From: DTU072 sp050309775
Lineage (GTDB): Bacteria > Bacillota > Clostridia > Christensenellales > DTU072
DNA: 64,000 nt
Direction of reading: 5' to 3'
NCBI GenBank assembly: GCA_050309775.1
Contig: JBNRMV010000017.1
Span: 1-64,000 of the forward strand
The position numbers and the translations under genes are program-made. The notes under the pieces are model-generated. The model was given only the letters and a program-made list of their open reading frames with translations. It ran no database searches and was not told where the DNA came from. The number at the start of each line of letters is the position of its first letter. The stretch's first letter is position 1. This document shows positions 41,446-51,137 of the stretch, in pieces.

Positions 41446-42241
41446 AGATGTAATCAATGAGGTAGAAAACTTTGCTCCGCTGACATTGCAAGCGGATTTT
41501 GACAATTCTGGGCTGATACTAGGCGACCCCAACAACATGCTTACGGGAGTTGTCGTTACGCTGGACACGAATATAGCTGTTGTTGAGGAAGCAATAGAAA
41601 AGGGCTGTAACCTTATTATTGAGCATCACCCCTCAATTTTTGAGCCGTTGCGTTCATTTGATTATCGTTTGCCGCTGCATAGGGCAATGGCGCTTGCCAT
41701 AAAACATGACATTGTCATATACGCTGCGCACACAAATGCCGATTTTGCAGAGGGCGGACTCAACGATTATGTGGCGGAAAAACTAGGCTTAAAAAATGTT
41801 GAATACCTCTATGACCGCCTTGATTCGGCAAGGGTGGGCGACCTTGAGCGCCCCATGACAATGGGCGATTTTGCAAAATTTGTCGGAGATACTTTGCGTG
41901 ACGAAAACATAGTCACAATTGGCAATGAAAACCTGCTTGTGCGCAGAGCCGCCGTCATAAACGGCGCCGGAGGCGGCAGTAAAGAGTTGCTGCTTGATTT
42001 ACAAAACAAAGATGTGGATATTTTTCTTACTGCGGACATAAAATATAGCTTTGCGAGGTTTGCAAAAGACCTAAACTATGGTATAATATGCTTTGGGCAT
42101 TATGATAGTGAGCTGGGGTTTGTCGATTTGATTGACAATATGTTGAAAAGCAGCGGAATGGACATAAAGATAATAAAAACCAACAAATGCTCAAATCCGT
42201 ACAACAATAGGAGACAAAATGAGTCTGGACAAAATACTTAA
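41429..42241 (+). CDS. NIF3-like metal-dependent protein (YqfO/YbgI type)
   Basis: This 270-residue member of the NIF3/DUF34 family has the dinuclear-metal ligands in NLIIEHHPSIFEPL, YAAHTNADFAEGGLND and, near the C-terminus, GHYDSELGF. It is the short form without the inserted middle domain. Biological role is debated (annotated as GTP cyclohydrolase 1 type 2 homologue). It overlaps trmK at the start and the zinc-ribbon gene at the end. Confidence 0.9.
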   Translation: MPYKIKDVINEVENFAPLTLQADFDNSGLILGDPNNMLTGVVVTLDTNIAVVEEAIEKGCNLIIEHHPSIFEPLRSFDYRLPLHRAMALAIKHDIVIYAAHTNADFAEGGLNDYVAEKLGLKNVEYLYDRLDSARVGDLERPMTMGDFAKFVGDTLRDENIVTIGNENLLVRRAAVINGAGGGSKELLLDLQNKDVDIFLTADIKYSFARFAKDLNYGIICFGHYDSELGFVDLIDNMLKSSGMDIKIIKTNKCSNPYNNRRQNESGQNT

Positions 42242-42920
42242 ATATCAAAGCGTAGACCTAAAGCTATATGCGTTGCAAAACGACTTTGAAAAATCCGAAA
42301 AACGCAAAAACCTAATGATATTGCAAAACAGCTTCAATGAAAAAAATGAAGAACTTGCCCGCGTTGCCAAAGAGACGCAGGAGCTTTTTGTTGCCTTTGA
42401 AAAAAGCGGAGCAAGGCTTACGGAGTTGGACCCCATCGAAGAAGAAATAAACCAAGACATAAATTCCATAAATGACTTAACCGAACTTGACTTATACGAC
42501 AAGAGTTTGCTAAAATACGAGGAGTGTATTTCTTCAATCGAAAAAGAAATGAACAAAGCCGCTAGGCGCCTGAACGAAATAAAATACGAGGTTCAAAAAC
42601 TCATCGAACAGCGCCAAGAAATAGGTAACCAGTATGTCCAGCACAAAAAATACCACGACAAAGAAGTGCTGGAAATGAAACAAAAGGCGGCTCCGATTAT
42701 GATGGAGCTAAAAGAATTGAAAGAGGGGCTAGACGACAAGTTGTACGAAAAGTACATGGAGCGCCGCAACGCAAGAAAAATGCCGGCATTTGTAGAATAT
42801 ATGGACGGAAACTGCGCAGGCTGCGGCATGGAAATCTTCATTGAAGTAAACGAAAAACTGACAAAAAGCGGCGATATGGCGGAATGTCCGGAATGCCGTA
42901 GAATTGTATATAAACCATAA
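42219..42920 (+). CDS. Coiled-coil zinc-ribbon protein
   Basis: The 233-residue protein has a long antiparallel coiled coil (about 20-170) and a C-terminal C4 zinc ribbon (CAGCG near 202 and CPECRR near 225). This is the CT398/YbgI-neighbour type of protein, whose members are thought to handle nucleic acids. It overlaps the NIF3-like gene by 23 bases and ends this operon. Function is not known. Confidence 0.85.
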   Translation: MSLDKILKYQSVDLKLYALQNDFEKSEKRKNLMILQNSFNEKNEELARVAKETQELFVAFEKSGARLTELDPIEEEINQDINSINDLTELDLYDKSLLKYEECISSIEKEMNKAARRLNEIKYEVQKLIEQRQEIGNQYVQHKKYHDKEVLEMKQKAAPIMMELKELKEGLDDKLYEKYMERRNARKMPAFVEYMDGNCAGCGMEIFIEVNEKLTKSGDMAECPECRRIVYKP

Positions 42921-43026
42921 CAATATAATATATTGAACCCTAGAACTAAATAGAAAGCCAAAAAATACTGCTTGCAAGAAGAAAGAATTGCTGAACGAAC
43001 GAACCAAAACAATTATGGAGGTGTTT

Positions 43027-43851
43027 GTGAAATTCAGCAAAATGAACGGTGTCGGCAACGACTATATTTATATCAATCTTATGCAAGAAAAAGTTGAAAG
43101 CCCGTCGGAACTGGCAAAAAAACTTTCCGACAGGCATTTCAGTATAGGCGGTGACGGCATAGTGCTTATTGACCGTTCCGACAAAGCTGATTTTTCCATG
43201 AAAATGTATAACGCAGACGGCTCTGAGAGCGGTATGTGCGGCAATGCGATACGATGTGTTGCGAAATATGTCTATGACAAAGGTCTGACCAAAAAGAACA
43301 TGATTGACATAGAAACGCCGTCGGGAATAAAAAGCATTGAATTATACATATCGGACAACAAAGTTATCAAAGCCACCGTCAACATGGGTCGGGCAAAAAC
43401 AGGCCCGAAAGACATTCCGACGACACTTTGCGGCAGTCAAATAATAAATTATCCTCTGCCTACAAGCAGAGGGGATATATACATTAATTGCGTTTTCGTC
43501 GGCAATCCGCATACAGTGATTTTTGTCGACAACGATGAACAAATGAATATGGCGCTCGGGGAAGAAATATCCAACCACAGGGTTTTCCCCGAAAGAACAA
43601 ATGTGGAGTTTGTACGAATTATAGATGAAGAAAGTGCATATATGAGAGTTTATGAGAGAGGCACTGGCGAAACACTTGGTTGCGGCACAGGAGCTTCTGC
43701 GGCTTTCTATGTGTCATATATACAAAATAAGCTAAAAAACAAAGCAACAATACATTTAATCGGCGGAGACCTGCAACTAAAAATTCACAACGGTGAAATA
43801 TATTTGACAGGCGATGCCCAACTAAATTACGAAGGAGAGGTATTTGTATGA
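43027..43851 (+). CDS. dapF: Diaminopimelate epimerase
   Basis: This 274-residue enzyme interconverts LL- and meso-diaminopimelate for lysine and peptidoglycan. FSKMNGVGNDYIYI opens it; the two catalytic Cys lie in SGMCGNAIRCV and LGCGTGASAAF. The GTG at 43027 is chosen because GGAGGT lies four to nine bases upstream; ATGs further up (42988, 43015) lack a ribosome site. It ends with a four-base overlap on pyrG. With dapL downstream it outlines the aminotransferase route to lysine. Confidence 0.94.
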   Translation: MKFSKMNGVGNDYIYINLMQEKVESPSELAKKLSDRHFSIGGDGIVLIDRSDKADFSMKMYNADGSESGMCGNAIRCVAKYVYDKGLTKKNMIDIETPSGIKSIELYISDNKVIKATVNMGRAKTGPKDIPTTLCGSQIINYPLPTSRGDIYINCVFVGNPHTVIFVDNDEQMNMALGEEISNHRVFPERTNVEFVRIIDEESAYMRVYERGTGETLGCGTGASAAFYVSYIQNKLKNKATIHLIGGDLQLKIHNGEIYLTGDAQLNYEGEVFV

Positions 43852-45473
43852 ATCCAGAGGCAAAGAAGGCAAAGTATATTTTTGTCACAGGCGGCGTAGT
43901 GTCAGGACTGGGCAAAGGAATTACCGCGGCATCAATGGGCAGACTGCTGAAAGAAAGAGGCTTCAAAGTTGCCGCACAAAAGTTTGACCCATACATAAAT
44001 GTAGACCCGGGCACAATGAGCCCTTTGCAGCACGGCGAAGTGTTTGTCACAGATGACGGCGCCGAAACAGACCTTGATTTGGGGCATTATGAGAGATTTA
44101 TTGACGAAAGCCTGAACAAATACTCTTCTTTGACTACCGGAAAGGTGTACACAAAGGTGCTGTCAAACGAGCGCAAGGGCGTTTATCTTGGCAGCACTAT
44201 TCAAGTTATTCCACATATCACCAACGAAATAAAGAGATGCATGATTCGAGTGGCAGAAAGCACAGACGCTGACATCGTCATATCGGAGATTGGCGGCACT
44301 GTGGGCGACATCGAATCGCTGCCGTATCTTGAAAGCATGCGCCAAATAGGTCGGGAAATAGGGCGCGACAATGTACTTTATGTGCATGTCACGCTTGTAC
44401 CATATCTGAAGTTCAGCGGCGAACACAAATCAAAACCCACACAGCACAGCGTAAAAGAACTGCTGTCCAACGGTATACAACCCGACATCATTATTTGCCG
44501 TACGGACGAGCCTATGGAAAAAGAACTCATGGACAAAATAGCCATGTTCTGCGGCGTTCCTGCCGATTGCGTAATCGAGAACACTACCGTACCATTGCTT
44601 TATGAGGCTCCGCTTATGCTTGAACAAAGCAATTTTTCCGACATTATTTGCCGTGAATTGTGCCTTGACGCCCCAAAACCCGAACTGAAAGACTGGCGCA
44701 ATCTTATAGAAAGAATAAAACGCATAAAACAAACAGTCAGGGTAGCGCTTGTCGGCAAATACATAAAATTGCATGACGCATATCTTTCGGTATTGGAGGC
44801 GCTTAATCATGGCGGCTACGAAAACGAAGTAAATGTTGCCATCGAGTGGGTGGATTCGGAATTGCTGAATGACGAAAATGCAGACACAATTCTCAAGGAT
44901 ATAGACGGCATAATTGTTCCCGGCGGCTTTGGCAAAAGAGGCACTGACGGCATGATATGCGCGTCAAAGTACGCCAGACAAAACAACATTCCGTTCTTTG
45001 GCATTTGCCTTGGATTACAGATGGCAATTATAGAATTTGCCCGCAATGTGCTTGGCTACAAAGATGCCAACAGCGGAGAGTTTGACGAAAATTCCAGCTG
45101 CAAGATTATTGATTTAATGCCCGAACAACAATCGATTACCGAAAAGGGCGGCTCCATGCGCCTGGGCAAATATCCCTGCGACATCCGTTCCAATACTTTT
45201 ATGGAAAGGGCATACAAAACTTTACGGATTGAGGAGCGCCACCGTCACCGCTATGAAGTCAACAATACCTATCGTAAGGAACTTGAGGAAGCAGGCATGA
45301 TAGTGTCTGGACAATCGCCGAATAGGATACTTATTGAAGCTATTGAGATACCCAAACATATGTGGTATGTGGGAGTGCAATATCACCCCGAATTCAAATC
45401 CCGTCCAAACAGAGCGCATCCGCTATTCAGAGATTTTATCGGCGCCGCCAAGGAGTACAGCGAAAAGAAATAG
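43848..45473 (+). CDS. pyrG: CTP synthase
   Basis: The 541-residue amidotransferase makes CTP from UTP. The synthase half begins YIFVTGGVVSGLGKGITAAS and has QKFDPYINVDPGTMSP; the glutaminase half has FGICLGLQMA (catalytic Cys) and QYHPEFKSRP (His-Glu). Complete. It starts with ATGA overlap on dapF. Confidence 0.98.
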   Translation: MNPEAKKAKYIFVTGGVVSGLGKGITAASMGRLLKERGFKVAAQKFDPYINVDPGTMSPLQHGEVFVTDDGAETDLDLGHYERFIDESLNKYSSLTTGKVYTKVLSNERKGVYLGSTIQVIPHITNEIKRCMIRVAESTDADIVISEIGGTVGDIESLPYLESMRQIGREIGRDNVLYVHVTLVPYLKFSGEHKSKPTQHSVKELLSNGIQPDIIICRTDEPMEKELMDKIAMFCGVPADCVIENTTVPLLYEAPLMLEQSNFSDIICRELCLDAPKPELKDWRNLIERIKRIKQTVRVALVGKYIKLHDAYLSVLEALNHGGYENEVNVAIEWVDSELLNDENADTILKDIDGIIVPGGFGKRGTDGMICASKYARQNNIPFFGICLGLQMAIIEFARNVLGYKDANSGEFDENSSCKIIDLMPEQQSITEKGGSMRLGKYPCDIRSNTFMERAYKTLRIEERHRHRYEVNNTYRKELEEAGMIVSGQSPNRILIEAIEIPKHMWYVGVQYHPEFKSRPNRAHPLFRDFIGAAKEYSEKK

Positions 45474-45483
45474 GAGGTAGCAA

Positions 45484-46668
45484 ATGGCAAGTTTGAACAA
45501 GAATTATGTAAATGTCAGCGAGAGTTATCTATTTTCAGATATAGCAAAGAGAGTAAACGAGTTTGTCGCAAAAAATCCCGACAAAAAGGTCATCAGAATG
45601 GGAATAGGCGATGTGACAAAGCCGTTGGTTAAGGAAGTCGTATCCGCATTGCAACAAGCCTCTGCGGAAATGGGCAACGGCGATACTTTCCGTGGGTACG
45701 GCCCCGAACAAGGCTATGCTTTTCTCAGAGACAAAATAGCCGCTTATTACCAAAGTTATGGCGTTACTCTAGACAGCGCGGAAATATTTGTTTCAGACGG
45801 CGCAAAGAGCGATGTCGCAAACATTACCGACCTTTTCAGCAATGACAACACAATAATTATTCCCGACCCGGTATATCCGGTGTATATGGACAGCAACCTA
45901 ATGCTGGGCAGAAAAATAAAACTTATTGACGGCAACGAAGAAAATGAGTTTATGCCTGTGCCGTACGACGGTTTGAAAGGCGACATTATTTATCTTTGCT
46001 CCCCGAACAATCCAACCGGCGCAGTATATGACAGAGAAAGACTGCAAAAATGGGTGAAGTTTGCACTGGACAATGACGCAATTATCCTTTTTGATGCGGC
46101 TTATGAATGTTTCATTAAGGACAAAAATCTTCCAAGGTCAATTTATGAAATTGACGGCGCAAAAGAGTGCGCCATTGAGTTCTGTTCGCTGTCCAAGACG
46201 GCAGGTTTCACAGGCACAAGATGCGGATATACTGTTGTGCCAAAGGCTTTGGTCAGAGACGGTATGAGCCTCAACCGTATGTGGCTGCGCCGCCAGACAA
46301 CAAAATTTAACGGCGTAAGCTATTTGGTACAAAAGGGCGCAGAGGCGGTATTTACCGACGAGGGGCTGACCGCCATAAAACAAAACATAGAATATTATTC
46401 GGAGAATGCCCGCATAATGGCGGACACACTTACAAAACTGGGCATTTGGTTTACCGGCGGCATAAATTCCCCGTATATTTGGCTGAAGTGTCCCAACGGC
46501 ATGAAGTCATGGGAATTCTTTGATTTGCTGTTGAACAAAATTGCCGTAGTCGGCACTCCGGGCAGCGGCTTCGGAAAGTGCGGCGAAGGATATTTCCGTC
46601 TTACGGCATTCAACACAAAGGAGAACACAATTGAGGCGATGAAGCGCCTTGAAGAACTTTTGAAATAA
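45484..46668 (+). CDS. dapL: LL-diaminopimelate aminotransferase
   Basis: This 394-residue PLP enzyme converts tetrahydrodipicolinate directly to LL-diaminopimelate. It begins with NKNYVNVSESYLFSDIA, has RMGIGDVTKPL, the CSPNNPTGAVYD motif and the PLP lysine in SLSKTAGFTGTRCG. Presence of dapL and dapF together means that the succinylase and acetylase routes are not needed. AGGAGG precedes the ATG. Confidence 0.96.
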   Translation: MASLNKNYVNVSESYLFSDIAKRVNEFVAKNPDKKVIRMGIGDVTKPLVKEVVSALQQASAEMGNGDTFRGYGPEQGYAFLRDKIAAYYQSYGVTLDSAEIFVSDGAKSDVANITDLFSNDNTIIIPDPVYPVYMDSNLMLGRKIKLIDGNEENEFMPVPYDGLKGDIIYLCSPNNPTGAVYDRERLQKWVKFALDNDAIILFDAAYECFIKDKNLPRSIYEIDGAKECAIEFCSLSKTAGFTGTRCGYTVVPKALVRDGMSLNRMWLRRQTTKFNGVSYLVQKGAEAVFTDEGLTAIKQNIEYYSENARIMADTLTKLGIWFTGGINSPYIWLKCPNGMKSWEFFDLLLNKIAVVGTPGSGFGKCGEGYFRLTAFNTKENTIEAMKRLEELLK

Positions 46669-46710
46669 TTCTTGACAAAAACGCATAAGGGTGCAAAAAA
46701 AGGAGATAAA

Positions 46711-47985
46711 ATGTCAGTAACAGTATTAGTAGGAGCGCAATTCGGTGACGAGGGCAAGGGCAAGGTAGTCGATTATCTTGCTGCGGATATGGATATGGTC
46801 GTACGCTTTCAAGGTGGCGACAATGCCGGACATACCGTTGTCAATGAACACGGCGTTTTCAAACTTCACCTTGTGCCGTGCGGCATTTTCAAAAAGGGCT
46901 GTAAGGTCTTTGCCGGCACGGGCATGGTAATAAATCCGGACGAACTGTCAAATGAACTTGCCGAAATCGAAAGCAAGGGCATCAGCATCGAGAATATGTA
47001 TATTTCCTCAAGGGCAATAATCCTCATGCCTTACCATATACAACTCGACACGCTTTCCGAAAAAGGCGGCACTTCGATTGGTACGACAAAAAGGGGAATA
47101 GGCTATGCCTATGCCGACAGAGCCAGACGAAACGCTTTGAGGTTTGAAGACCTTTTGGATTTGAAGCATTGCAAAAAGAGAATTGATACCATTATCAGCA
47201 CCATAAATGCAGAACTTACCGCCAAAGGCGGAGATACTGTGACGGCTGACGAAATCTTTGAAAAATGCGTAAAATGGGCGGCGAGATTTTCCTCAATGAT
47301 AGTAGAGCCTGTGTCTTTTATAAACAAAGCTATCGACAGAGGCGAAAAAATTCTCTTTGAGGGGCAGTTGGGCGCTATGAAGGACCTTGATTTGGGAATA
47401 TATCCTTATGTGACTTCATCCAACCCGGTTGCCGCATACGCTGCTGTCAGCGCCGGCTTTCCGATAAGCAAGATTACAGAAATTGTCGGCGTAATGAAAG
47501 CCTTTTCTTCAGCTGTCGGAGCAGGTCCGTTCCCCACAGAAATGGCTTCTGAACATGCCGACGGTTTTCGCGGTGACGGCACGAGCATAGACGATGAGTT
47601 CGGCGCCAGAACGGGCAGAGCAAGACGGCTTGGTTGGTTGGATTTACCCATATTGAAGTATGCCTCCGTCATAAACGGCTTTACTTCGATTGCTATTTGC
47701 AAAATTGACAAGCTGGACATTTATGACGAAATAAAGGTATGCACGGGCTACAAACTAGACGGCAAAGAAATTGACTATATGCCCTCCGCCTACAGATTGT
47801 ATGATGTCGAGCCGATATATGTCACTCTGCCGGGCTGGAAAGAGGATACCTCAAAGATTCGGGAGTACGACAAACTTCCGCTCAATGCAAGAAAATATAT
47901 TGAATTCATACAAGACTATGTCGGAATAAAACTCAAATATATTGGTGTAGGTCCGGCAAGAGAAGACATAATAGTACAACAATAA
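46711..47985 (+). CDS. purA: Adenylosuccinate synthetase
   Basis: The 424-residue GTP-dependent enzyme makes adenylosuccinate from IMP. It has the N-terminal VLVGAQFGDEGKGKVVDYL loop, FQGGDNAGHTV, TTKRGIGYAYADRARRNALR and GEKILFEGQLGAMKDLD. The ATG at 46711 follows AAAGGAG; an ATG 39 bases upstream lacks one. Confidence 0.97.
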   Translation: MSVTVLVGAQFGDEGKGKVVDYLAADMDMVVRFQGGDNAGHTVVNEHGVFKLHLVPCGIFKKGCKVFAGTGMVINPDELSNELAEIESKGISIENMYISSRAIILMPYHIQLDTLSEKGGTSIGTTKRGIGYAYADRARRNALRFEDLLDLKHCKKRIDTIISTINAELTAKGGDTVTADEIFEKCVKWAARFSSMIVEPVSFINKAIDRGEKILFEGQLGAMKDLDLGIYPYVTSSNPVAAYAAVSAGFPISKITEIVGVMKAFSSAVGAGPFPTEMASEHADGFRGDGTSIDDEFGARTGRARRLGWLDLPILKYASVINGFTSIAICKIDKLDIYDEIKVCTGYKLDGKEIDYMPSAYRLYDVEPIYVTLPGWKEDTSKIREYDKLPLNARKYIEFIQDYVGIKLKYIGVGPAREDIIVQQ

Positions 47986-48013
47986 CCAAAAATCTAAAAC
48001 TAGAGGACGGCAA

Positions 48014-48298
48014 ATGGAAGAAAGATTAAAGATAGTAAAACATCTTGCAGATTTGGGCATGTTGACATTTTCCGATGAGGAACTTCAGACTATGGTCAAT
48101 GATATGCAAGAAATCAGCGTGCTGATTGACGGCATAAAAGAAGCCGCCACAGAGGGCATCGAACCAAAGCTGGATACTGTAACATTTGAGAACCTGAGAA
48201 AGGACGAACCCAAACCCTCATTGTCCAGAGACTTGTTGTTGCGCAATGCCGCCGAAAAAGAAATGGACTGCTTTGTAGTGCCGAAGGTGGTGGACTGA
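48014..48298 (+). CDS. gatC: Asp-tRNA(Asn)/Glu-tRNA(Gln) amidotransferase subunit C
   Basis: This 94-residue stabilising subunit has LGMLTFSDEELQTMVNDMQ and the C-terminal LRNAAEKEMDCFVVPKVVD typical of GatC. Its stop overlaps the gatA ATG by one base. Confidence 0.93.
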   Translation: MEERLKIVKHLADLGMLTFSDEELQTMVNDMQEISVLIDGIKEAATEGIEPKLDTVTFENLRKDEPKPSLSRDLLLRNAAEKEMDCFVVPKVVD

Positions 48299-49731
48299 TG
48301 ACAAGCATTAAAGAACTAAGAAAAAAACTTGACAACAAAGAAATCAGCGTTAAAGAATTGTTGGACGCATACTTTGCCCAAATAAAAGAAAAGAACGCCG
48401 AAATAAACGCATTCATAACAATACTTGAAAAAGAGGCTTATGAACAGGCGGAATATGCGCAGCGCATGATAGATGAGGGCAGGGCAAAACCGCTTACAGG
48501 CATACCGCTTGCCATAAAGGACAACATTTCCACACAGGATATATTGACTACTTGCGCTTCAAAAATGCTTTATAATTATTTGCCGACATTTGATGCGACT
48601 GTTATATCAAAACTAAAAGAACAGGGCGCTGTTTTGGTCGGAAAGACTAACTTGGACGAGTTTGCTATGGGCAGCACCAACGAAACCTCATATTTTGGTA
48701 TCGTAAAGAACCCCGTCAATACGGAATATGTGCCGGGCGGTTCTTCGGGAGGCAGCGCAGCGGCAGTAGCCGCCGGCATGGCAGTGGCGGCGCTTGGCTC
48801 CGATACCGGCGGCTCCATTAGACAGCCTGCGGCATTTTGCGGAGTAACGGGATTGAAACCCACATACGGCAGAGTTTCTCGCTTCGGACTGGTGGCTTTT
48901 GCGTCATCATTTGACCAAATAGGTCCGATAGCAAGTTGCGCCGAAGATTGCGGCATTGTGTTGAACGCAATAGCCGGGAGAGATGAGCTTGACATGACTT
49001 CATCAAGCAAGGAAGTTGAGGACTTTACTGCGGCTATCGGGCAAACTATGAAAGGAAAAGTCATAGGAGTGCCGAAAGAGTTTTTTGATGAGGGCATAAG
49101 CGAAGAAGTGCGCGACAGCGTAATGCAGGCGGTAAAAGTATTTGAAAAACTTGGCTGCAGCATAAAAGAAGTGTCCTTAAAGAGCCTGAAATATGCCGTA
49201 AGCGCTTATTATTTAATATCTTCCGCAGAAGCATCGGCAAACCTAGCAAGATTTGACGGCATACAATTTGGTTATCGCAGCCCGAACGGCGAGACTTATG
49301 AGGAGAATGTGCGCCGAACCAGAGATGAGGGCTTTGGAAGAGAAGTAAAAAGAAGAATACTATTAGGTATATATGGGCTTTCAAGCGGATATTATGACGC
49401 ATATTACAACAAAGCCGTCCTTGTCCGTTCAAAGATTATGGATGAGTACAACGCCATTTTTGAGCAATGCGACTTCATTATTTCACCCACCACGCCCACA
49501 ACGGCATTCAAAATAGGCAACAATATTGACGACCCCGTGAAGCTGTATATGGCTGACACTTATACCGTAACCACAAACATTGCGGGATTGCCGGCGATAT
49601 CCACGCCGTGCGGAAAAGACAAGAACGGACTGCCGATTGGATTGCAGATTACGGCAAAGGCGTTTGCAGAAAAAGAACTCATTGCGGCATGCGCGGCTTA
49701 TGAATCTTTCTCCAAAGGAGGCAGCAAATGA
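48298..49731 (+). CDS. gatA: Asp-tRNA(Asn)/Glu-tRNA(Gln) amidotransferase subunit A
   Basis: The 477-residue amidase subunit releases ammonia from glutamine. Its Ser-cisSer-Lys triad is in IPLAIKDNI (Lys), GGSSGGSAAAVAAG and LGSDTGGSIRQPAAFCG. Full length. It overlaps gatB by four bases. Confidence 0.98.
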   Translation: MTSIKELRKKLDNKEISVKELLDAYFAQIKEKNAEINAFITILEKEAYEQAEYAQRMIDEGRAKPLTGIPLAIKDNISTQDILTTCASKMLYNYLPTFDATVISKLKEQGAVLVGKTNLDEFAMGSTNETSYFGIVKNPVNTEYVPGGSSGGSAAAVAAGMAVAALGSDTGGSIRQPAAFCGVTGLKPTYGRVSRFGLVAFASSFDQIGPIASCAEDCGIVLNAIAGRDELDMTSSSKEVEDFTAAIGQTMKGKVIGVPKEFFDEGISEEVRDSVMQAVKVFEKLGCSIKEVSLKSLKYAVSAYYLISSAEASANLARFDGIQFGYRSPNGETYEENVRRTRDEGFGREVKRRILLGIYGLSSGYYDAYYNKAVLVRSKIMDEYNAIFEQCDFIISPTTPTTAFKIGNNIDDPVKLYMADTYTVTTNIAGLPAISTPCGKDKNGLPIGLQITAKAFAEKELIAACAAYESFSKGGSK

Positions 49732-51137
49732 AATACGATGTGGTCATAGGACTTGAAATACATGCGGAACTGTCGACGAATACCAAAGTCTTTTGTTCCT
49801 GTGAACAACAATTCGGCGGAGAGGCAAATACTCGGTGCTGTCCGAACTGCGTCGCCATGCCCGGAACGCTGCCAACGCTCAATCAAAAAGCCGTTGAGTA
49901 CGCAGTTATTGCTGGGTTGTGTCTGAATTGCAAAATAAATAAGTTCAGCGCTTTTGACAGAAAGAATTATTTTTATCCCGATTTGCCAAAAGCCTATCAG
50001 ACTTCGCAATTTTTCTATCCCATTTGTACGGAAGGATATGTTGACATAGGCAAAAAAGTAAGAATAAACCGCATTCACATTGAGGAAGATGCAGGGAAGT
50101 TGATACATGACGAGTATCACGGCATAAGCCTTGCCGACTACAACAGAGGCAGTGTGCCGCTTATTGAAATTGTTACCGAACCTGACATTTCAACGCCGGA
50201 AGAAGCCATTGCGTTTGTAGAATCTGTGGCGTCAAGACTGCGTTATGCCGAGGTGTGCAACGCAAAAATGGAAGAAGGCTCACTGCGATGCGATGTCAAC
50301 ATTTCGCTCAAACCTGAGGGAAGCGATGTTTTGGGAACAAGAGCCGAAATAAAGAACCTTAATTCGCTAAAAAGCATAGGCAAAGCAATTGAATACGAAA
50401 TAAAAAGGCAGGCAGATTTGCTTGACCGCGGCGAAAGAGTTATTCAAGAAACCCGTCGTTTCAACGACAACAACGGCAGAACAGTATCCATGCGCAGCAA
50501 AGAGGAAGCGCAGGACTATCGTTATTTCCCTTGCCCGGATATCCCCGCAGTGTTGCTGACAGACAAGGAAATAGAAAAAATATCAAAACTTGTTCCCGTA
50601 CTGCCCGAAGAGAGGCTAAAAACTTATGTTGAGGAATACGGCGTATCCGAAGTTGAAGCAAAGATAATTTTGACAAAGAAAGAATACAGCGATTTCTTTA
50701 ATGAGGCGGTGGCAGCGTATCCGAATTATAAATCAACGGCAAACCTCATTGTTGTCGAAGTATTCCGCCTGATAAATGAAACGGGATATGACGGCGCATT
50801 CAGATTTTCACCACAGAGCCTTGCCAAACTGGTAAAAATGCTTGACGATGATGTCATAACCAAGGCGGCGCAAAAGTCCATACTTGCCATTATGTTTGAG
50901 AAGGGCGCCGACCCCGAACAAATAGCAAAGGAGAGGGGCTTGATTATTGTCAACGACACCGCCGCTGTGGCGCAAGCCATAAAAGAAGTCATAGAAACCA
51001 ACCCCAAAGCTGTCGGCGAATACAAGAGCGGTCAAGAGAAAGTATTTGGTTTCTTGATGGGACAGGTTGCCCGTAAAGTCGGCAAGTCAGCAGCTCCGGC
51101 GCTTGTGCGTGAAATGCTTTTGGCCGCCCTAAAGTAA
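49728..51137 (+). CDS. gatB: Asp-tRNA(Asn)/Glu-tRNA(Gln) amidotransferase subunit B
   Basis: This 469-residue kinase/transferase subunit activates the misacylated tRNA. It begins YDVVIGLEIHAELSTNTKVF, has CSCEQQFGG, CCPNCVAMPGTLP with zinc cysteines, and the C-terminal tRNA-binding tail (FGFLMGQVARKVG). GatCAB implies indirect synthesis of Gln-tRNA and/or Asn-tRNA. The 3' end overlaps the convergent transporter gene by nine bases. Confidence 0.98.
   Translation: MKYDVVIGLEIHAELSTNTKVFCSCEQQFGGEANTRCCPNCVAMPGTLPTLNQKAVEYAVIAGLCLNCKINKFSAFDRKNYFYPDLPKAYQTSQFFYPICTEGYVDIGKKVRINRIHIEEDAGKLIHDEYHGISLADYNRGSVPLIEIVTEPDISTPEEAIAFVESVASRLRYAEVCNAKMEEGSLRCDVNISLKPEGSDVLGTRAEIKNLNSLKSIGKAIEYEIKRQADLLDRGERVIQETRRFNDNNGRTVSMRSKEEAQDYRYFPCPDIPAVLLTDKEIEKISKLVPVLPEERLKTYVEEYGVSEVEAKIILTKKEYSDFFNEAVAAYPNYKSTANLIVVEVFRLINETGYDGAFRFSPQSLAKLVKMLDDDVITKAAQKSILAIMFEKGADPEQIAKERGLIIVNDTAAVAQAIKEVIETNPKAVGEYKSGQEKVFGFLMGQVARKVGKSAAPALVREMLLAALK

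Noticed and set aside
46672..46711. Promoter TTGACA (46672) ahead of purA
   Set aside because: No acceptable -10 box lies 15-19 bases downstream; the region there is the A-rich ribosome site of purA.
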